Notes under the pieces: generated by a model
Told to the model about the DNA's origin: nothing
Database searches by the model: none
Seen by the model: only the letters and a program-made list of their open reading frames with translations
Program-made: the position numbers and the translations under genes
Assembly (NCBI GenBank): GCA_015068335.1
Contig: SVKT01000075.1
Coordinates: 1 to 7,599 of the forward strand
DNA: 7,599 bases
DNA from: Oscillospiraceae bacterium
Lineage (GTDB): Bacteria > Bacillota > Clostridia > Oscillospirales > Oscillospiraceae
Direction of reading: 5' to 3'
In this document: positions 1 through 5,723 of the stretch, piece by piece
Numbering within the stretch: the first letter of the stretch is position 1
Layout: each line of letters opens with the position of its first letter

Positions 1-55
1 ATCTGCCGGGAGAGCCGCGGAAGGTATCGTACATACCGCGGCTCTCCCGGCAGAT
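1..55. repeat. Perfect 20-bp inverted repeat with a 15-base loop at the window edge
   Basis: Bases 1-20 are the exact reverse complement of bases 36-55, with 15 bases between them. The inner end of each arm is CCGCGG, itself a palindrome. The repeat lies inside the reading frame of the membrane protein gene and starts exactly at base 1, so it may continue outside the window. No T-tract follows it on either strand, so a terminator is unlikely. It could be a genuine hairpin or a fold-back artefact of library preparation or assembly at a contig end. Confidence 0.9.
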
Positions 56-1030
56 GCCCCACTGGGCAAACACCAGAGCAAAACAGGCCACCGCCGCGTA
101 GGGCTGCACGGCAGTCCGCTCCGCCGAGAGCAGGCAGACCACACAGTCCCCCGCCGCCACAAGGGCGCCCAGCGACACCAGCATCTCGCTGACACAGCGC
201 TTTTTCGGCAGCATCGCAAGGCTCTTGCCAAGGACGCTTCTGCACAAAACCGCCGTCAGCAGCAGACACACCAGCAGTGCGATGCTCTGGATGCGGAGGT
301 CTCCGCTCCAATAAGGGATGGTCACGCCGTAATACTCCGCCGTCAGCGCCGCCGTGGGGAGCAGCGCCGTCAGCACCGCCGGCAGCAGTCTGCGCTTGCG
401 GCGGCGATAGGCCTCCCGATAGTCTGCGGCGCAGACGCTCAATTCCTTTTCCGGCCCGATGGGCTCGGGATCCGGCTCGGTCTCAGGCTCCGGGGAGGCG
501 TACAACTGCTCGGTATCCTCCACCTTCCGGCGGGAGAACAGTCCGTGCCGGGGGTTGAGCAGGATCTCCTCCTGCTCCTCCATCACCGCATCCACCGTGC
601 TGCCCACTACATCCGTCAGGGTGATGGGGCGCGGGGCGGGATACTCCTTTTCCAGTTTTTCCAGATCCACCGCCTGAGCCAGCAGTTTATCCCGTGCCTC
701 CTGGCGGCCCCGGAGCGCCTCCTGTTCCCGCTCCTCGGCGGAGGACGGTTCTCCCGCCGCCTTTTTGAAGGGGCGCATCTTCCTGGGGGCAGGTCTGGCC
801 GGAGGTTCCGCCGCGGCAGGCGCCGGCGTTTCCACGGACGGGGCAGCCTCCGGAGTGGGGTCTGCTTCCGCGGCGGCTTCCATAACCTCCCGCTCCACAT
901 CCCGCAGGATCTGCTGCTCCCGGCTGCCGCCGTACTCTGCCAGGATCTCTTCCAGTGAGTAATCGTCCGTCAGAACGGAATCCACCCGCGGCACGATGCC
1001 GTATTCAGTTGTTCCGTCCCGAAAATCCAT
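1..1030 (-). CDS. Unrecognised multi-pass membrane protein, 3' end cut off by the window edge
   Basis: An open frame runs leftward from the ATG at 1030 to the window edge with no stop, giving at least 343 codons. I do not recognise the family. The N-terminal ~210 residues look soluble and are rich in Glu, Ala and Pro. They open with a short motif, YSLEEILAEYGG (about residues 24-35), of a kind I recall from N-termini of uncharacterised clostridial proteins. A basic stretch (YRRRKRR, near 208-214) then precedes four probable membrane segments at about 215-234, 244-263, 279-303 and 308-324. The start is supported by GAGAGG 7 bases upstream, which lies inside the last codons of rlmB; the rlmB stop is only 3 bases away, so the two are probably co-transcribed and translationally coupled. 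The last ~18 codons lie in an inverted repeat, so the C-terminal residues seen here may not be real. A membrane-anchored protein with a cytoplasmic tail is the safest description; function is unknown. Confidence 0.72.
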   Translation of the reverse strand, partial: MDFRDGTTEYGIVPRVDSVLTDDYSLEEILAEYGGSREQQILRDVEREVMEAAAEADPTPEAAPSVETPAPAAAEPPARPAPRKMRPFKKAAGEPSSAEEREQEALRGRQEARDKLLAQAVDLEKLEKEYPAPRPITLTDVVGSTVDAVMEEQEEILLNPRHGLFSRRKVEDTEQLYASPEPETEPDPEPIGPEKELSVCAADYREAYRRRKRRLLPAVLTALLPTAALTAEYYGVTIPYWSGDLRIQSIALLVCLLLTAVLCRSVLGKSLAMLPKKRCVSEMLVSLGALVAAGDCVVCLLSAERTAVQPYAAVACFALVFAQWGICRESRGMYDTFRGSPGR

Positions 1031-1033
1031 TTG

Positions 1034-1801
1034 TTATCCTCTCTGTCGCACCGCTTCGTACAGCAAGATCGCCGCGGCGGCGGACGCATTCAGGGAATTC
1101 AGTTTGCCCCGCATCGGGATGCTGACCAAAAAGTCGCAGGTTTCCGCCGCCAGACGGGTCATCCCCTCGCCCTCGCTGCCGATGACGATGGCCGCCGGGC
1201 CTTTCAGGTCGGCGTCATACAGGGTGGTGTTGCCGTCAGCCGCCGTGCCGAAGACCCAGACGCCCTGCTTTTTCAGATCTTTCAGCAAACTGGGGATGTT
1301 GGCCACCCGCGCTACCGGCATATGCGCCACGGCGCCGGCGGAGGTTTTGGCCACCACGGCGGTCAATCCCGCGCTGCGGCGCTTGGGGATCACGATGCCG
1401 TGGGCGCCGGCGCACTCGGCGGTACGGATGATGGCGCCTAAGTTGTGGTGGTCGGTGATCTCGTCGCACACCACCAGCAGGGGCTTCTCCCCTTTCGCCG
1501 CGGCGGCTTCCAGAATGCTCTCCACGCTGACATATTCCCGCACCGCCGCCAGCGCGATGACGCCCTGATGGGCGTGGGTGCGGCTCATATTGTCCAGTTT
1601 CCGCTTGTCGGCGTCCACCACCACGATGCCGGCCGCTCTCGCCTTGGAGGCGATGTGGCCCAGGGTCTTGTCGGTCTCGCCTTTGAGAATATAGATCTTG
1701 TCGATCTGCTCGCCGGCGCGCAGCGCCTCGATGACGGCGTTGCGGCCCTCGATGATGCCGTCCGCCTCGGCGGTCAGGCTGTTTTTTTTCTGTTCATCCA
1801 T
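1034..1801 (-). CDS. rlmB: SpoU/TrmH-family RNA 2'-O-methyltransferase, probably 23S rRNA Gm2251 (RlmB)
   Basis: This 255-residue protein has the size and architecture of RlmB/TrmH group 3 enzymes, which use S-adenosylmethionine to methylate a ribose 2'-OH in 23S rRNA. Residues ~15-90 form the N-terminal substrate-binding domain (opening EGRNAVIEAL). Residues ~107-250 form the trefoil-knot SPOUT catalytic domain. All three family motifs are visible: motif 1 HNLGAIIRTAE (119-129, with N120 and R126), motif 2 IVIGSEGEGM (205-214) and motif 3 IPMRGKLNSLNAS (228-240). Small departures are DHHN where DPHN or DPQN is common, and SLNAS where SLNVS is common. The ATG at 1801 has AGAGG 9 bases upstream and an extended -10 promoter behind it. 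The gene ends in TAA 3 bases before the next gene's start. Codons 4-7 contain a run of eight A. Assignment to the SpoU family is secure; the exact target (G2251 rather than another rRNA or tRNA site) follows from family resemblance only. Confidence 0.9.
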   Translation of the reverse strand: MDEQKKNSLTAEADGIIEGRNAVIEALRAGEQIDKIYILKGETDKTLGHIASKARAAGIVVVDADKRKLDNMSRTHAHQGVIALAAVREYVSVESILEAAAAKGEKPLLVVCDEITDHHNLGAIIRTAECAGAHGIVIPKRRSAGLTAVVAKTSAGAVAHMPVARVANIPSLLKDLKKQGVWVFGTAADGNTTLYDADLKGPAAIVIGSEGEGMTRLAAETCDFLVSIPMRGKLNSLNASAAAAILLYEAVRQRG

Positions 1802-1843
1802 TTATTCTTACCTCTGGCAAAGATTTTTCCATACTTAATAGGC

Positions 1844-1872
1844 AGTATATCACATCTGCGGCATACAATAAA
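1844..1872 (-). promoter_or_regulatory. Sigma-A-type extended -10 promoter for rlmB
   Basis: On the minus strand the sequence reads TGATATACT, a TGnTATACT extended -10 whose hexamer lies at 1844-1849. The -35 is weak: TTTATT with a 17-base spacer (1867-1872) or TTATTG with 16. A strong extended -10 usually compensates for a poor -35. Transcription would start near 1837, giving a leader of about 36 bases before the rlmB ATG. Confidence 0.65.
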
Positions 1873-1915
1873 GTGTGAATTTACAGAAACTTCACGAAAA
1901 AGACACAGCCCCGCC

Positions 1916-1944
1916 TTGTGAGCGGTCTGCTTTTATGATATACT
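1916..1944 (+). promoter_or_regulatory. Sigma-A-type promoter for ftsH (TTGTGA, 17 bases, TATACT)
   Basis: The -35 TTGTGA (1916-1921) is separated by exactly 17 bases from the -10 TATACT (1939-1944), which also carries the TG of an extended -10 (TGATATACT). Transcription would start near 1951, leaving a leader of about 39 bases before the ftsH ATG. It fires away from the rlmB promoter, so the two units are divergent. I see no CIRCE or CtsR-type heat-shock operator. Confidence 0.75.
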
Positions 1945-1989
1945 CCTTATGCTTAAAAGACAGTCTTTTTCTCTGAAAGGAGCCAATAT

Positions 1990-4197
1990 ATGAACCCGAA
2001 CAACCAAAAGAACGGAAAAGGCGGCCGAAACGGCGGAAAAAATTGGAGAGGTCTCATCTCTCTGCTCTGCTGGACGCTGCTGCTGACCACCATCATCAGT
2101 TACGCCGGAACCTATATGACCAGCGCCGGACACCAGGCCTCCAACGTGGAGATGGAATACAGCGAGTACCAGTCGCTGGTGACCGGCGGTCTGGTGGAGG
2201 GCGTGGACTTTGACACCAACGAGGCCATCCTCATCATCACCCCCGCCGACGGCTACGTCTACACCGACGAGGACGGCACCGCCTACACCAAGGAAACGGA
2301 CGAGGACGGCAACGCCGTCTACCGCATCGCCGGCAAGGACCAGACCGCCTCCCTGCACTTCTTCACCGTGCAGATCGAGTCCAACGACGCCACCGTGGCC
2401 TTCCTGAACGCCCACGGCGTCACCCGCATCAACGAGGACTATGTGCCTCCGATGAGCCCGATCCTCACCTTCCTCATCAGCCTGCTGCCCTTCGTGGTCA
2501 TCCTGCTGGGTATGACCGTGTTTATGAACCTGATGGCAAAGCGCGGCGGCGGTATGGGCGGCATCGGCGGCGTGGGCAAGGCCAACGCCAAGGTGTATAT
2601 GGAGAAGTCCACCGGCGTCACCTTCCGCGACGTGGCCGGTCAGGACGAGGCCAAGGAATCCCTCACCGAGATCATCGACTTCCTCCACAACCCCGGCAAG
2701 TACACCGAGATCGGCGCCAAACTGCCCAAGGGCGCGCTGCTGGTGGGCCCTCCGGGCACCGGCAAGACCCTGCTGGCCAAGGCTGTGGCCGGCGAGGCGA
2801 AGGTCCCCTTCTTCTCCATCTCCGGTTCCGACTTCGTGGAGATGTTCGTGGGCGTGGGTGCCAGCCGTGTCCGCGACCTGTTCAAGGAGGCCGCCAAGGT
2901 GGCCCCCTGCATCGTGTTTATCGACGAGATCGACACCATCGGCAAATCCCGTGACGGCGGCCGTCTGGGCGGCAACGACGAGCGGGAACAGACGCTGAAC
3001 CAGTTGCTGTCCGAAATGGACGGCTTCGACCCCACCAAGGGCATCATCCTGCTGGCCGCCACCAACCGGCCCGAGGTGCTGGATCAGGCGCTGCTGCGCC
3101 CCGGCCGCTTCGACCGCCGCATTACCATCGACCGTCCCAATCTGGCCGGCCGTATCGCCACCCTCCACGTCCACACCCGCAACATCCGTCTGGCGGAGGA
3201 TGTGGATCTGAAAAAGGTGGCGCTGGCCACCGCCGGCTGCGTGGGCGCCGACCTTGCAAACCTTGTCAACGAGGCTGCCCTCCGCGCCGTCCGCAAGGGA
3301 CGCAAACTGGTGACCCAGGAGGATCTGCTCGCCGCCTTCGAACTGGTCATCGCCGGCACGGAGAAAAAGGGCAGCGTCCTCACCGAGTTTGAGAAAAAAC
3401 TGGTGGCCTACCACGAAGTCGGTCACGCAATGGTGGCCTACAAGCAGAAAAACGCCGAGCCCGTGCAGAAGATCACCATCGTCCCCCACACCCAGGGCAG
3501 TTTGGGCTACACCCTGCTGATGCCCGAGGAGGACAAAACCGAACTGCGCACCCGGGACGAACTGATGGGCCGCATCGCCGTGTCTATGGGCGGCCGCGCC
3601 GCAGAGGAAGTGGTGCTGAACACGATGACCAACGGCGCCGCCCAGGACATTCAGGACGCCACCGCCGTGGCTCGCAATATGGTGGCGATGTTCGGTATGA
3701 GCGACGAGTTCGGTATGATGGCGCTGGCCTCCCGCCGCAGCCAGTATCTGGACGGCGGCTACGGCATCGACTGCGCACAGGACACCGCCGCCCGGATGGA
3801 TCAGGCCGTGAAGTCCATTCTGGACAAGTGCTACGCCGACGCTGTGGAGATCCTCCGCTCCAACCGGGAGGATATGGACAAAGTGGTGGCCTACCTGATG
3901 GAGAAGGAGACCATCACCGGCGGCGAAATGGTGGCCATCATCGAGGGCCGCGACCCCGCTCTGGTGGAAAACCCCTACGCCTCCACCCTACCCCGCTCCA
4001 ATGACATTGAAGCGCCCGCCAAGAAGGTGCATATGGTCTCCCAGAAGATCGAGGCGCCTGAGGCTGCGGAAACGCCCGCAGACAACACGTCCGCACCGGC
4101 CCAGCCCGCAGAGGGCGCCCCCGCTGCCAAGCCCGCTGCCGAAGCCCCCGCAGAGGAGACCCCCGCCGATGACGAGACCGACGGCACCCGGGCGTGA
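1990..4197 (+). CDS. ftsH: ATP-dependent zinc metalloprotease FtsH, membrane-anchored AAA+ protease
   Basis: FtsH is a membrane-bound hexameric protease that unfolds and degrades misassembled membrane proteins and regulatory proteins. This copy is complete at 735 residues. A first membrane segment lies at ~21-40, an extracytoplasmic domain at ~41-150 and a second membrane segment at ~153-180, followed by a glycine-rich linker. The AAA+ domain shows Walker A GPPGTGKT (253-260), pore loop FVGVG (286-290), Walker B IVFIDEID (308-315) and the second region of homology ending RPGRFDR, with arginine fingers R373 and R376. The peptidase domain has the zinc site HEVGH (475-479) and a third ligand D553 in GAAQDIQDAT; the 74-residue spacing from H479 equals that in E. 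coli FtsH (H421 to D495). HEVGH is a small departure from the usual HEAGH but keeps HExxH. Residues ~670-735 are a low-complexity Ala/Pro/Glu tail. The start has AAAGGAG (1976-1982) 7 bases upstream and a good promoter. Confidence 0.98.
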   Translation: MNPNNQKNGKGGRNGGKNWRGLISLLCWTLLLTTIISYAGTYMTSAGHQASNVEMEYSEYQSLVTGGLVEGVDFDTNEAILIITPADGYVYTDEDGTAYTKETDEDGNAVYRIAGKDQTASLHFFTVQIESNDATVAFLNAHGVTRINEDYVPPMSPILTFLISLLPFVVILLGMTVFMNLMAKRGGGMGGIGGVGKANAKVYMEKSTGVTFRDVAGQDEAKESLTEIIDFLHNPGKYTEIGAKLPKGALLVGPPGTGKTLLAKAVAGEAKVPFFSISGSDFVEMFVGVGASRVRDLFKEAAKVAPCIVFIDEIDTIGKSRDGGRLGGNDEREQTLNQLLSEMDGFDPTKGIILLAATNRPEVLDQALLRPGRFDRRITIDRPNLAGRIATLHVHTRNIRLAEDVDLKKVALATAGCVGADLANLVNEAALRAVRKGRKLVTQEDLLAAFELVIAGTEKKGSVLTEFEKKLVAYHEVGHAMVAYKQKNAEPVQKITIVPHTQGSLGYTLLMPEEDKTELRTRDELMGRIAVSMGGRAAEEVVLNTMTNGAAQDIQDATAVARNMVAMFGMSDEFGMMALASRRSQYLDGGYGIDCAQDTAARMDQAVKSILDKCYADAVEILRSNREDMDKVVAYLMEKETITGGEMVAIIEGRDPALVENPYASTLPRSNDIEAPAKKVHMVSQKIEAPEAAETPADNTSAPAQPAEGAPAAKPAAEAPAEETPADDETDGTRA

Positions 4198-4232
4198 CAC
4201 CCCCAACCAATCAAAACAGTCCCATCAAACAA

Positions 4233-4270
4233 AGCAGCCCCGCGCCGAAAGGCGCGGGGCTGTTCTTTTT
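4233..4270. terminator. Strong intrinsic terminator after ftsH, possibly bidirectional
   Basis: Bases 4236-4246 (AGCCCCGCGCC) pair perfectly with 4251-4261 around a GAAA tetraloop. The stem can extend by C-G, G-U and A-U pairs to 4233/4264, and TTCTTTTT follows on the plus strand. That suits termination of ftsH. On the minus strand the hairpin is followed by GCTTTGTTTG, a weaker U-rich tract, so it may also end the leftward rnf operon whose last stop is at 4293. The remainder of 4198-4292 holds nothing else I can identify. Confidence 0.93.
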
Positions 4271-4292
4271 GTTTCGGGTCTGCGTCCGTTCG

Positions 4293-4787
4293 TCAGGCTG
4301 CGGACAGGGCCACGCGTCTGACCATCACAGCGGCAAGCAAACCGATGACGATGCCCGCCAGCGTACCGCTGAGCAGCAGGAACGGGATGTAGTATTTCAA
4401 CGCGGTGGTGCCCATCACGATGCAGGCCATCGCGATCTGTCCCATATTGTGCATCACGCCGCCACAGACGCTGACGGCCACATAGGAAAAGGCCTTGCAG
4501 CGTTTGAGCAGCACCATACTCACAAAACTCACCACAGCGCCGGCGACGCTGTAAAGCAGGCTGACGCCGTTGCCGAACAGCAGTCCCACCAGAAACACAC
4601 GGGTCAGGGAGACCACCGCCGCGTATTTCCAGCCCAGTTTATACAGGATGAACACCACGGCGATGTTGGCAAGCCCCACCTTGACGCCGGGGATGGCCAC
4701 CATAGCCGGGATCTGGCTCTCTACGAACGAGAGGATCATAGCAAGAGTCACAGCCAGGGACAGCAATGCCAGTTTGGATGCTTTCAA
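4293..4787 (-). CDS. Gx transporter / heptaprenyl diphosphate synthase component I family membrane protein, TTG start
   Basis: A 164-residue, highly hydrophobic protein with about five to six membrane segments. It matches the Hpre_diP_synt_I family, now usually called Gx transporter family, which resembles substrate-binding S components of ECF importers. Recognisable features are PGVKVGLANI (33-42) and the conserved GGVMHNMGQ stretch (109-117). The substrate is not established. The family is commonly next to rnf or flavin-related genes and, as I recall, includes EetB of the Listeria extracellular electron transfer locus. The start is TTG at 4787, supported by a strong AAAAGGAGG 7 bases upstream and by the absence of a better in-frame start. 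It lies 22 bases after the NusG-II gene and is the last gene of the operon, ending about 30 bases before the terminator hairpin. Its role with the Rnf-like subunits, possibly supplying a flavin or quinone-related cofactor, is inference. Confidence 0.85.
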   Translation of the reverse strand: MKASKLALLSLAVTLAMILSFVESQIPAMVAIPGVKVGLANIAVVFILYKLGWKYAAVVSLTRVFLVGLLFGNGVSLLYSVAGAVVSFVSMVLLKRCKAFSYVAVSVCGGVMHNMGQIAMACIVMGTTALKYYIPFLLLSGTLAGIVIGLLAAVMVRRVALSAA

Positions 4788-4794
4788 GCCACTT

Positions 4795-4803
4795 CCTCCT
4801 TTT
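4795..4803 (-). promoter_or_regulatory. Shine-Dalgarno site that fixes the TTG start of the Gx transporter gene
   Basis: The minus strand reads AAAAGGAGG, ending 7 bases before TTG at 4787. It begins inside the 22-base gap after the NusG-II stop. Because no in-frame ATG or GTG is near, this site makes TTG the credible start and gives the last gene its own strong ribosome entry. Confidence 0.85.
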
Positions 4804-4809
4804 CTTTCG

Positions 4810-5175
4810 TCAACTGACCAGGTCCACAGCGCTGTCTGCGCCGTAGACGGTGACGGTCAGTTTGTTGGGCAGGCAGGTGATGCACTGGCCGCCGCTGCGG
4901 ACCTTGCCCTGCTTGACGCAGAGATCGTCCGGGCAGTCGGCCTCGCTGATCCACGCCGCGCCGTCCGCGATGACCAGAATATTGCTGCCGCCGTTGAGGG
5001 GGTAAGTGCCCTCCTGTTCCAGAGAATAGGACGCCACCTCCACACCGTCCACACAGACGCGGACGCCGGCGCCCTCCTCCTGCCCCAAAGACAGGAACAG
5101 GAAGAGGATGGCGGAAAGCAGCAGCAAACCGGCCACCAGCAGAAGATCCCACTTATGTGTTCTGCGCTGTTCCAT
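4810..5175 (-). CDS. NusG domain II-containing membrane-anchored protein with four clustered cysteines
   Basis: A 121-residue protein with one N-terminal membrane anchor (~10-30) and an extracytoplasmic NusG-domain-II-like fold (family once called DUF1312). The signature is CPDDLCVKQG (81-90) followed by QCITCLPNKL (97-106). Many relatives, as I recall, read QSIVCLPN, so C98 is an extra cysteine giving a CX4C plus CX2C set (C81, C86, C98, C101); C41 is separate. These proteins commonly sit beside rnf and Gx-transporter genes, and I recall EetA of the extracellular electron transfer locus being of this family. I chose ATG at 5175, whose A is shared with the rnfA stop (TGATG). A TTG one codon upstream is possible but has no better support. 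No Shine-Dalgarno site precedes it, so translation likely depends on coupling to rnfA. Biochemical function is unknown. Confidence 0.87.
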   Translation of the reverse strand: MEQRRTHKWDLLLVAGLLLLSAILFLFLSLGQEEGAGVRVCVDGVEVASYSLEQEGTYPLNGGSNILVIADGAAWISEADCPDDLCVKQGKVRSGGQCITCLPNKLTVTVYGADSAVDLVS

Positions 5176-5723
5176 CAAAATGCGAACAGGGCCAGGGACA
5201 CGATGGCGGCGGCCATCAGGTAAACAGGCAGGCCACGGAAGGCCTGGGGCACATAGGCTTCCTCAATGCGGGAGCGGACGCCGGCAAACACCAGCAGCGC
5301 CAGCAGGAAGCCCAGACCTGCCGCCAGAGCGGACAGCAGCGCTTCGCCGAAGGGGGCGGCGGCGTTGTTGACGCACACGCCCAGCACGGCGCTGTTGAGC
5401 GCCACCAGCGAAAACCAGACGCCCAGAGGCTTTTTGCACAGAGCCTTGGCAGCGGCGCCCACCAGAGAGGCCACAGCCACGATGATCGTCACAAACACCA
5501 GCGTTTGGAGATAGTCCAGACCGCAGGGGGCCAGAACGAAGGTCTGCACGGGCCAGATCACCAGCACGGACAGCACCATAACCACGGTCACGGCAAGGCC
5601 GGTCACGGCGGACTTGACCGTTTCTTTGGAGGCGCCCAGCATCGTGCTGACGCCCAGGTAACTTTGCAGCGCATAGTTGCTGGTCAGCACGCCGGCCAGA
5701 AGGATCGCAAACAGATTTTCCAT
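5175..5723 (-). CDS. rnfA: RnfA-like subunit of an Rnf-type electron transport complex, lacking both cluster cysteines
   Basis: A 182-residue protein with six probable membrane segments, of the Rnf-Nqr family (RnfA/NqrE). In Rnf complexes RnfA and RnfE form an inverted membrane pair that holds a [2Fe-2S] cluster and passes electrons across the membrane. It aligns without gaps to E. coli RsxA in the key regions, and the near-terminal VPQAFRGLP (158-166) identifies it as RnfA rather than RnfE. Where RsxA has LGLCPFMGVSKK this protein has LGVSTMLGASKE (S26). Where RsxA has TTNCAVLGVA it has ALNSAVLGVC (S111). Both cluster cysteines are therefore serine; C117 lies six residues past the second site. 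The ATG shares its A with the rnfE stop (TAATG) and has a strong AAGGAGGT (5733-5740) 9 bases upstream. The canonical next gene, rnfB, is absent. Confidence 0.9.
   Translation of the reverse strand: MENLFAILLAGVLTSNYALQSYLGVSTMLGASKETVKSAVTGLAVTVVMVLSVLVIWPVQTFVLAPCGLDYLQTLVFVTIIVAVASLVGAAAKALCKKPLGVWFSLVALNSAVLGVCVNNAAAPFGEALLSALAAGLGFLLALLVFAGVRSRIEEAYVPQAFRGLPVYLMAAAIVSLALFAF

Noticed and set aside
1781..1790. Programmed -1 frameshift at A AAA AAC in rlmB
   Set aside because: The slip heptamer is in the right phase, but I see no convincing downstream stem-loop or alternative product, and it lies at codon 5-7 of a normal-length gene.
996..1921. Plus-strand open frames opposite rlmB (996-1568, 1031-1441, 1445-1921)
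   Set aside because: They overlap the rlmB gene, which has all three SpoU motifs, and have no ribosome binding site or recognisable domain.
1955..1969. AAAAGA/TCTTTT hairpin with a 3-base loop in the ftsH leader, considered as a thermosensor
   Set aside because: The stem is six A/T-rich pairs, too weak to call, and does not cover the AAAGGAG site at 1976-1982.
1802..1989. CIRCE or CtsR heat-shock operator upstream of ftsH
   Set aside because: I looked for TTAGCACTC-N9-GAGTGCTAA and GGTCAAA-type repeats and found neither.
1933..3489. A 518-codon open frame on the minus strand opposite ftsH
   Set aside because: It is the antisense shadow of ftsH. GC-rich codon use removes stops from that frame, and the predicted protein is a His/Gly/Val/Asp-rich mix with no recognisable domain. 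The ftsH strand carries all family motifs and a promoter.
4194..4817. A 207-codon plus-strand open frame running through the terminator and opposite the Gx gene
   Set aside because: It begins at the ftsH end, crosses a strong terminator, and its product is His/Gln-rich shadow sequence of a clear membrane protein gene.
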